Source of the DNA: JBJXFY01 sp046155815
Lineage (GTDB): Bacteria > Verrucomicrobiota > Verrucomicrobiia > Limisphaerales > CAIMTB01
Assembly: GCA_046155815.1 (NCBI GenBank)
Contig: JBJXFY010000113.1
Span: forward strand, 1 to 5,091
DNA length: 5,091 bases
Reading direction: 5' to 3'
The translations under genes were made by a program, and so were the position numbers. Below, piece by piece: positions 1 through 4,262 of the stretch. Within the stretch, counting starts at the first letter, position 1. Each line of letters begins with the position of its first letter. The notes below the pieces were generated by a model. It saw only the letters and a program-made list of their open reading frames with translations, was not told where the DNA came from and did not search any database.

Positions 1-153
1 GCGCACGGCTTCGGCTACGACCCGCTGTTCCTGCCGGACGACGCGGGCGGGGAGAAGACGTTTGCGGAGCTGGGCGAGGCGGAGAAGAACCGGATCAGCC
101 ACCGTGCCCGGGCGCTGGCGCGGTTGAGGGAATGGCTGGCGACTCGGGCGTGA
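1..153 (+). CDS. rdgB: RdgB/HAM1 non-canonical purine NTP pyrophosphatase, C-terminal part
   Basis: Partial gene; only the last 50 codons are in the window and the 5' part lies outside. The frame from base 1 ends at a TGA at 151-153. It reads AHGFGYDPLFLPDD, then a KTFAELGEAEKNRISHRARAL segment, which is the conserved C-terminal signature of the RdgB/HAM1 (ITPase) family: the GFGYDPLF loop plus the EKNxISHR motif that contributes to nucleotide binding. The family hydrolyses dITP, ITP and XTP to the monophosphate and pyrophosphate in the cytoplasm, keeping deaminated purines out of DNA and RNA. The protein ends a normal distance after ISHR (REWLATRA). Its last 59 nt overlap, antisense, the 3' end of the convergent acetyltransferase gene. 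Family assignment is secure despite the short fragment. Confidence 0.93.
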   Translation, partial: AHGFGYDPLFLPDDAGGEKTFAELGEAEKNRISHRARALARLREWLATRA

Positions 154-661
154 GCGGCTTCGCCATCACATAGTCGTCCATCACGAAGCCGCCGCCGATG
201 TCGAAGACCTTCGCCTCGCGGATCGTGAAACCGGCGCGCTCGTAGATCCGGCGGGCGCGCTCGTTCCGCCTGTTCACCGTGAGCGCGATCGTCATGGCGC
301 CGTGGCGGCGGGCGCGCTCCGCGACCGCGCCCATCAGGGCTCGGCCCACGCCGGCGCGCTGGCGCTCGGGGATGACGTAGATCTGGTGGAGCTTCCATTC
401 GCCGGGTGAGGCCCCGGGGCCGTCCGCGGCAAAGCCGGCCGGCGTGCCGTCGAATTCGGCGAGCAGGTAGGTCATCCGGCCCTCCGCCGTGGCGGCGAGC
501 ATCCCTTCCGGCGTATACCGGATCCCGAGCATGTACTCGATCTGCCCGGGGGAAATCATGTCCCCAAAGCACGCCTGCCAGATGCGCCGGGCGAGGGCGG
601 CGATGATGGGAAAGTCGGCGTCGGTCGCCTCGCGGATCGCCGGGCCCGTCGGGGGATTCAT
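95..661 (-). CDS. GNAT family N-acetyltransferase
   Basis: A 188-residue single-domain GNAT enzyme, which would transfer acetyl from acetyl-CoA to an amine; the substrate cannot be read from sequence. The domain covers about residues 8-168. Motif A is LHQIYVIPERQRAGVGRALM (91-110), with the RAGVG pyrophosphate-binding loop. Motif B is around NRRNERARRIYERAGF (130-145). The C-terminal GGGFVMDDYVMAKPL (156-170) resembles the end of PaiA-like and related GNATs, where the protein normally stops. Residues 171-188 are a Pro/Ala-rich tail encoded opposite the 3' end of rdgB, so it looks acquired by loss of an earlier stop. The ATG at 661-659 directly precedes the domain; no clear Shine-Dalgarno is visible. 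The gene is divergent from the membrane-protein gene at 688, with 26 nt between start codons, so each promoter must lie partly within or against the other gene. Confidence 0.9.
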   Translation of the reverse strand: MNPPTGPAIREATDADFPIIAALARRIWQACFGDMISPGQIEYMLGIRYTPEGMLAATAEGRMTYLLAEFDGTPAGFAADGPGASPGEWKLHQIYVIPERQRAGVGRALMGAVAERARRHGAMTIALTVNRRNERARRIYERAGFTIREAKVFDIGGGFVMDDYVMAKPLTPESPAIPSTAPAPGHGG

Positions 662-673
662 GGCCTGAGGCTA

Positions 674-681
674 GAAGGGAG
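674..681 (+). promoter_or_regulatory. Ribosome binding site for the TVP38-like gene
   Basis: GAAGGGAG lies 6 nt before the GTG at 688. It is a good purine-rich Shine-Dalgarno match in a window where most starts lack one. The alternative in-frame ATG at 736 has only CGCACCGTGGCTCCCGG before it, with no comparable site, so this RBS favours the GTG start. Confidence 0.5.
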
Positions 682-687
682 CGCCGG

Positions 688-1479
688 GTGCCGACAAATC
701 CAAGTCGCCGCGTGTCGCCGCACCGTGGCTCCCGGATGGACACCGCCGCCGGCTCCTGGGCACGATGGACCGACGTGGACGAACGACCGCCAACCAAAGC
801 CCCCGCCGCCTGGCCGCGCGTGGTGTTCATCGTCATCGTGCTTCTGGCGTTGGGGGCGTTGGTCTTTTCCGGGCCTCCGCGGGAGACCTTGGCGCGCATC
901 GCGTCGGCGGTGGACGCGCTCGGTCCGTGGGGGCCGTTGGCGTTGGTGGGGCTGTGCGTGGTGTTCTGCCTGCTGGTGATTCCGGCCTCCATCCTTTGCG
1001 TGACGGCCGGCGCGCTTTTCGGGCTGTGGAAGGGCTTCCTCCTCATCTTCATCGGCATGAACCTCGGGGCAGCGGCGGCGTTCATGATGGGCCGCACGCT
1101 GGCGCAGCCGTGGGCGATGGCGCGTTTTGGCGGGCACCCGTGGTTCCGGGCGCTGGGCCGGGCCGTGGGCGAGAATGGCTTTACCACCGTCGCGCTGTCG
1201 CGGCTGTCGCCGGCGTTTCCGTTCTTCGTGGTCAACTACCTGCTCGCGCTCACCGAGGTCAGGCTGGGGGCCTTCGTGGCGGGCACGGCGGTGGGCATGA
1301 TCCCCGGCACGCTTGGGGTGGTGTTCCTGGGCACCGTGGCGCGGCAAAGCGTGCAGGGCGAGTCAAAGACCTGGTGGCAGTGGCTGCTGCTCGGTGGGGG
1401 AATCCTCGCCACGGTGGCCGTGGTCTGGGTGGTCGGTCGGCGGGCGAAGCAGCTCCTGAACGAGCGTCTGGAAGACTGA
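688..1479 (+). CDS. TVP38/TMEM64 family (VTT domain) inner-membrane protein
   Basis: A 263-residue polytopic membrane protein of the TVP38/TMEM64 branch of the DedA/VTT superfamily, like E. coli YdjX/YdjZ. The superfamily includes lipid scramblases and flippases in eukaryotes and DedA proteins linked to undecaprenyl-phosphate recycling; the role of this bacterial branch is not settled. Residues 1-43 are hydrophilic and probably cytoplasmic. Hydrophobic segments lie near 44-61, 81-105, 106-135, 165-189, 196-218 and 230-249. The VTT core includes TAGALFGLWKG (106-116) and the family hallmark R172-L-S-P-x-F-P with N183, then a GTAVGMIPGT loop (199-208). The tail is short and charged. The GTG start is chosen on its Shine-Dalgarno; an ATG at 736 (residue 17) remains possible and would leave the membrane part intact. 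It is transcribed alone, divergent from the acetyltransferase and convergent with the kinase 485 bp downstream. Family is secure, function unknown. Confidence 0.9.
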   Translation: MPTNPSRRVSPHRGSRMDTAAGSWARWTDVDERPPTKAPAAWPRVVFIVIVLLALGALVFSGPPRETLARIASAVDALGPWGPLALVGLCVVFCLLVIPASILCVTAGALFGLWKGFLLIFIGMNLGAAAAFMMGRTLAQPWAMARFGGHPWFRALGRAVGENGFTTVALSRLSPAFPFFVVNYLLALTEVRLGAFVAGTAVGMIPGTLGVVFLGTVARQSVQGESKTWWQWLLLGGGILATVAVVWVVGRRAKQLLNERLED

Positions 1480-1484
1480 ACGAA

Positions 1485-1625
1485 CCGGCGGAATCAGGGT
1501 CGGGGCGGCGCACTTGGCACGCTGCAGACGAAGTTGGCTTGAAGCGACAACCCCTGAACGCTCCCACCAACCCTCGCGCGCCACGCCCCACACGCGGGCG
1601 CCAGCCCCGGCCCTGATTCCGCCGG
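1485..1625. repeat. 141-bp segment bounded by near-perfect 27-28-bp inverted repeats
   Basis: The left arm (1485-1511) begins CCGGCGGAATCAGGG and the right arm (1598-1625) ends CCCTGATTCCGCCGG. The outer 15 bp pair perfectly. The next 6 bp (CGGGGC/GCCCCG) pair after one mismatch (T1500 against G1610), and 5 more (GGCGC/GCGCC) after a one-base bulge (A1603). That gives about 26 paired positions. The 86-bp interior holds a small hairpin: GTTG-GCTT against AAGC and CAAC near 1533-1551. The left arm starts 5 nt after the stop codon of the TVP38-like gene. Possible identities are a miniature inverted-repeat element, a REP doublet (REPIN/BIME-like), or a long transcript-end stem-loop. No obvious target-site duplication flanks it, and no T run follows. 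The inverted repeat is certain; its nature is open. Confidence 0.6.
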
Positions 1626-1640
1626 ACCCATCACGGACAA

Positions 1641-1657
1641 CGGACGGCCCTCGTCCG
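1641..1657. repeat. GC-rich hairpin CGGACG-GCCCT-CGTCCG
   Basis: Six perfectly paired bases (1641-1646 with 1652-1657) around a 5-nt loop, lying 16 nt right of the inverted-repeat element. It is flanked by a direct repeat ATCACG (1630-1635 and 1658-1663). No T run follows on either strand, so it is not a classical intrinsic terminator. It could be a stem that protects or ends the + strand transcript of the TVP38-like gene, or part of a repeat cluster. Confidence 0.35.
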
Positions 1658-1833
1658 ATCACGCCGCCACGGAGTCATTGGAGACTTCCCCGACCCGCAC
1701 CGGACAAATCCAGGCAGGCACCTCGAACCGCCCAACGCGCACCGGAATCACTGCGGGCCCAGAGTCCAGGCCGGCCGCGGCCCAAGGCGGCGCGGTCATC
1801 CAAAGCAACCTCTCACGTACCGAGCCGGGTTCT

Positions 1834-1863
1834 GGAGCAGGGGACTTGCTCCCGGAGATCTCC
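1834..1863. repeat. Hairpin GGAGCA-N7-TGCTCC followed by palindrome GGAGATCTCC
   Basis: GGAGCA (1834-1839) pairs with TGCTCC (1847-1852) around the 7-nt loop GGGGACT. One base later GGAGATCTCC (1854-1863) is a perfect 10-bp palindrome. The loop contains GGGGAC, also present in the stem-loop at 4230-4247 when read on the - strand. Compact stems of this kind with G-rich loops resemble REP-type intergenic repeats. A genome-wide copy count would decide, and only one such block is visible here. Confidence 0.35.
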
Positions 1864-1914
1864 AAGCCAAGCCACGGTGGGGGCATGTCCATCGCACAGG
1901 GGTTCATGCCCTTG

Positions 1915-1920
1915 TATATA
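1915..1920 (-). promoter_or_regulatory. Candidate -10 element (TATATA) of a leftward promoter
   Basis: TATATA is the most AT-rich hexamer in the gap and one of very few in the window. Read leftward it would place a transcription start near 1908. The 22-bp palindrome (centre 1960.5) would then sit about 52 bp upstream, a distance typical of activator sites. The -35 hexamer at 17-18 bp spacing is poor (ACGTTC or CACGTT), as expected only for an activator-dependent promoter. The sequence is self-complementary, so direction is not fixed by the -10 alone. Speculative. Confidence 0.2.
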
Positions 1921-1949
1921 CCCTGTCCACATGACACGAACGTGAACCG

Positions 1950-1971
1950 CAGATGACATGACTGTCATCTG
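1950..1971. promoter_or_regulatory. 22-bp perfect palindrome with CusR-box core ATGACA-N4-TGTCAT
   Basis: Nine-base arms, CAGATGACA (1950-1958) and TGTCATCTG (1963-1971), flank the spacer TGAC. The core ATGACA-N4-TGTCAT is the core of the E. coli CusR/HprR operator (ATGACAA-NN-TTGTCAT with A/T flanks). A further ATGACA half-site lies at 1931-1936, 22 bp (two helical turns) from the one at 1953. The neighbouring response regulator is CusR-like and keeps an NVIDVxVxRLRxKI recognition-helix region close to that of CusR. The site overlaps the kinase stop codon (1967-1965). An alternative reading is a stem-loop at the end of the kinase mRNA, but no T run follows it on the - strand. The palindrome is certain; operator function is inferred. 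Confidence 0.45.
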
Positions 1972-3494
1972 GCTGCGGGCGCGGGCCGCGCGGTGGGCGG
2001 CCCTGGCGGAACCTGCCGCAGGGCAAGCGACGCCGTGGACTTCCAGAAATGCCGGGGCAAAGACACCGTGAAGAGGCTCCCGGTGCCCGGCTCGCTCGTC
2101 GCCGACACCGTGCCCCGGTGCGCGGCGATCATGGCCTTGACGATGGCGAGACCGAGGCCGGTCCCGCCGCGCGCGCGGGCGCGGGCCTGGTCCACGCGGT
2201 AGAAGCGCTCGAAGACGTGCGGCAGGTGCGCGGCGGGAATACCCTCGCCGGTGTCCGCCACGTGGATGCGCCAGTAGTCCGGTGTTTTCTCGAGGCTCAC
2301 ATGCACCTCGCCGCCCGGAGGCGTGTGGCGGATGGCGTTGTCCACGAGGTTGAAGATCACCTGGTCAATCGCCAGCGGGTCGCCATCGAACTGCGCCTTC
2401 TCCAGCCCCGACAGCCGCAGCGTCACCTGCGCCTCGTCGGCGCGGGGCTGGAGGCGCTCGCGCACGTTCTCGGCCACTTCGCGCAGGTCGAGCGGGATGC
2501 GTTCGAGGCTGGCCCGGCCGGCGTCGGCCTTGGCCAGGGCCAGCAGGTTTTCCATCAGCAGCACGAGGCGCTGCAGCTCGGCGCGGGAGCGTTCCAGCAC
2601 CTGGACGTACTCCTCCGGCGAGCGGGCGCGGCGCAGCGTCACGTCAATGTCCCCGTAGAGCGCCGTGAGCGGCGTGCCGAGCTCGTGCGCGGCATCGGCC
2701 ACGAAGCGTTCCTGCAGGTGCTGCGCCGCGGCCAGCCGCTCGACCAGGCGGTTGATCGTGCGCGCGAGCCGGCCGAGATCGTCCTCCTGCAGCGGCACGG
2801 GCAGGCGCCTCGGCTCGACGCCTTGGAAGTCCACCGCGTCCGCCGCCACCGCCAGGCTGCGCAGCGGCCGGAACCACCGCGCCAGCGACCACTGCACCGC
2901 CAGCAGGATGAGCGCCATCACCAGCAGCGTCGCCATCACGAAACCGAAGGTGAACCACCGCGCGCGGGCCGCCGGGTCGGGCGCGGGCAGCGCCACCTGC
3001 ACGATCGCATGCGTGCGTCCGGCAGCGGCCGCCTCCACGACCGCCGCGGTGGCGGTTCGGAGGCGCCGCCCTTCGCCGCCGTCCAGATTGAAGAACAGCA
3101 CCTCGCCGGAGGCGGTCTCCGCGAGCTGGATGGTGGCCGGATCGAGGGGCAGCGCCTGGCGAAGGTTGCCCGAGCGTCCCAGCGACCGGCCGGCGGGATC
3201 CGACACCTGCATCAGCAGGCCGTCGCATTCCGGCGGCAGCCGGCGGTCCAGCGCCAGCCGCAGGGCCCCGGGGGTCGGCCGGCGGGTCGGGCTGTTCGTG
3301 AAGGCCTGGAGCACCGAGCCCGCCAGCGCCGCGGCCCGCTCGCGCACGAGCGTGTCCGTGAACTCCAGCTCGATGCGCGCCGTCCGTTCCAGTTCCTGCC
3401 CGAGGCGCGCGTACATGCCGGCCCCGTACACGCCCAGCACCAGCACCAGCGCCGCCGCCAGCGCGGGCTGCAGTCGGCCGGGAAAGCGGGCCAT
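1965..3494 (-). CDS. Membrane sensor histidine kinase (CusS/IrlS-like two-component sensor)
   Basis: A 509-residue sensor kinase that would autophosphorylate on His and pass phosphate to the regulator encoded just upstream. Order: TM1 about 9-28; periplasmic domain about 29-179; TM2 about 180-205; HAMP about 206-258; DHp with H-box FVADAAHELGTPL (phospho-acceptor His270); HATPase_c with N-box FNLVDNAIRH (381-390), G1 DTGEGIP (414-420), F-box FERFYRVD (428-435) and G2 GGTGLGL (443-449). The layout and adjacent regulator match the heavy-metal (CusS/CopS/IrlS) group. Oddities: the H-box has Gly273 where Arg is usual (HELRTP); the periplasmic part has only one His, one Met and one Cys; and about 28 Pro/Ala-rich residues extend beyond the catalytic core. 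The ATG at 3494-3492 is chosen because it follows the regulator stop by 4 nt, suggesting translational coupling. An upstream GTG at 3527 would overlap that gene. Kinase identity is certain; the stimulus is unknown. Confidence 0.92.
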   Translation of the reverse strand: MARFPGRLQPALAAALVLVLGVYGAGMYARLGQELERTARIELEFTDTLVRERAAALAGSVLQAFTNSPTRRPTPGALRLALDRRLPPECDGLLMQVSDPAGRSLGRSGNLRQALPLDPATIQLAETASGEVLFFNLDGGEGRRLRTATAAVVEAAAAGRTHAIVQVALPAPDPAARARWFTFGFVMATLLVMALILLAVQWSLARWFRPLRSLAVAADAVDFQGVEPRRLPVPLQEDDLGRLARTINRLVERLAAAQHLQERFVADAAHELGTPLTALYGDIDVTLRRARSPEEYVQVLERSRAELQRLVLLMENLLALAKADAGRASLERIPLDLREVAENVRERLQPRADEAQVTLRLSGLEKAQFDGDPLAIDQVIFNLVDNAIRHTPPGGEVHVSLEKTPDYWRIHVADTGEGIPAAHLPHVFERFYRVDQARARARGGTGLGLAIVKAMIAAHRGTVSATSEPGTGSLFTVSLPRHFWKSTASLALRQVPPGPPTARPAPAAR

Positions 3495-3498
3495 GGGG

Positions 3499-4170
3499 TC
3501 AGACCGGCCGCAGCACGTAGCCGGCACCGCGCACCGTGTGGATCAGCTTGCAGGGCAGGTCGCGATCGATCTTTTCCCGCAGCCGGTACACCGTGACGTC
3601 GATCACGTTGCTGAAGGCGTCGAAGTTCTCGTCCCACGCGTGTTCCGCCAGCCGCGTCCGGCTGATCACCTCGCCGGGATGCCGCAGCAGGTACTCCAGC
3701 ACCGTGAACTCCTTCGCCGACAGCACCACCGGCTCGCCCGCGCGCGTCACCCGGCGCGTCCGCAGGTCCATCACCAGGTCCTGGGCGGAAAGCATGGACG
3801 GCCCCTCCTGCGTGTTGCGCCGCAGCAGCGCGCGGATGCGCGCCAGCAGCTCGGCGAAGGCGAAGGGCTTCTTCAGGTAGTCGTCCGCGCCGCCCTCCAG
3901 GCCGCGCACGCTGTCCTCCACCGCGCCACGCACCGTGAGCATGAGGATGCGGCTGCGCACGCCGCGGCTGCGCAGGTCGCGCAGCACCTCGAAGCCGTCG
4001 CGCTTCGGGAGCTGGACGTCGAGCGTGATGAGGTCGTAGTTCACTTCCCGGGCCAGGTGCGCGCCTTCCTCCCCGTCGCGTGCCACGTCCACGGCGAAGC
4101 CCTCCTCGCGCAGTCCCTTCTGCAGGAAGCGCGCGATGTTCTCGTCGTCCTCGATGACCAGCAGGCGCAT
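3499..4170 (-). CDS. OmpR-family response regulator, CusR/CopR-like
   Basis: A 223-residue DNA-binding response regulator and the partner of the kinase that follows. The receiver domain (about 1-117) has the acidic pair D8/D9, phospho-acceptor D51 in LITLDVQLP, T79 in ILMLTVRG, and K101 in the DDYLKKPF motif. The linker is short. The winged-helix domain (about 128-221) reads VLSAKEFTVLEYLLRHPGEV, then AWDENFDAFSNVIDVTVYRLREKID and LIHTVRGAGYVL; the last two blocks are close to E. coli CusR (WDMNFDSDTNVIDV, RLRGKID). Such regulators activate efflux or stress operons and often their own operon. The ATG at 4170-4168 is chosen because MRLLVIEDDE is the canonical N-terminus; an extension to 4212 would add 14 unlike residues. 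No Shine-Dalgarno precedes the ATG, so initiation may be leaderless or SD-independent. The gene is intact, and all phosphorylation residues are present. Confidence 0.95.
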   Translation of the reverse strand: MRLLVIEDDENIARFLQKGLREEGFAVDVARDGEEGAHLAREVNYDLITLDVQLPKRDGFEVLRDLRSRGVRSRILMLTVRGAVEDSVRGLEGGADDYLKKPFAFAELLARIRALLRRNTQEGPSMLSAQDLVMDLRTRRVTRAGEPVVLSAKEFTVLEYLLRHPGEVISRTRLAEHAWDENFDAFSNVIDVTVYRLREKIDRDLPCKLIHTVRGAGYVLRPV

Positions 4171-4182
4171 GGCGTTGGCGCG

Positions 4183-4212
4183 AGTATTTGGCCGGTTAGC
4201 GCGCGCGGGCAA
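4183..4212 (-). promoter_or_regulatory. Candidate sigma70-type promoter of the two-component operon
   Basis: On the - strand, TTGCCC (4212-4207, 4 of 6 to TTGACA) is followed after 18 bp by AATACT (4188-4183, 4 of 6 to TATAAT). A start of transcription near 4176 would leave a leader of only about 6 nt before the ATG at 4170, consistent with the lack of a ribosome binding site. The match is modest, and no CusR-like palindrome is visible next to it. Confidence 0.3.
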
Positions 4213-4229
4213 GGCAGCGCGTTGGAACT

Positions 4230-4247
4230 GCGGGCACCTGTCCCCGC
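4230..4247. repeat. REP-like stem-loop GCGGG-N8-CCCGC at the truncation junction
   Basis: GCGGG (4230-4234) pairs with CCCGC (4243-4247). After a C/C mismatch, AC and GT can pair inside the loop. On the - strand it reads GCGGGGACAGGTGCCCGC. Short palindromes built around GGGGACAGG...CC are a style found in REP-type repeats mobilised by RAYT (TnpA_REP) transposases, but that likeness is from memory and unproven here. Its position matters: it lies between the promoter of the regulator gene and the point where the restriction-helicase homology begins. Confidence 0.35.
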
Positions 4248-4262
4248 TTGTGCTTCATCTTG

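Larger units (their letters stand above)
1480..1964. other. 485-bp intergenic region between convergent genes, rich in inverted repeats
   Basis: I see no convincing protein gene, tRNA or rRNA here. Open frames exist on both strands (for example + 1514-1945, - 1659-1937), but their products are rich in Pro, Ser, Arg and Thr, show no recognisable motif and have weaker third-position GC bias than the flanking genes. The space is instead filled with secondary-structure elements, listed separately: an inverted-repeat-bounded segment (1485-1625), hairpins at 1641-1657 and 1834-1852, a palindrome at 1854-1863, an AT-rich TATATA at 1915-1920 and a 22-bp palindrome at 1950-1971. GCACCGGA also occurs twice (1697-1704 and 1739-1746). 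No hairpin is followed by a clear T run, so classical intrinsic terminators are not evident. Some of these structures may still end the convergent transcripts. Confidence 0.7.

Noticed and set aside
663..671. GCCT-G-AGGC palindrome between the divergent starts as an operator
   Set aside because: Four-base arms are too short to distinguish from chance in GC-rich DNA.
15..1347. - strand open frames (406 and 229 codons) across the acetyltransferase and the TVP38-like gene
   Set aside because: Their compositions are biased (His, Arg, Pro) with no domain, and they overlap genes with clear family motifs in other frames.
1697..1746. Tandem repeat or CRISPR-like spacing from two copies of GCACCGGA 42 bp apart
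   Set aside because: There are only two copies of 8 bp, and the sequence between and after them does not repeat.
1514..1945. 143-codon + strand open frame in the gap
   Set aside because: It begins at a TTG inside the inverted-repeat element. Its product is Pro/Ser/Arg/Thr-rich and featureless, with no ribosome binding site.
1480..1971. Classical rho-independent terminators between the convergent genes
   Set aside because: Several GC-rich stems are present, but none is followed by a T run on either strand, so I list them as hairpins or repeats only.
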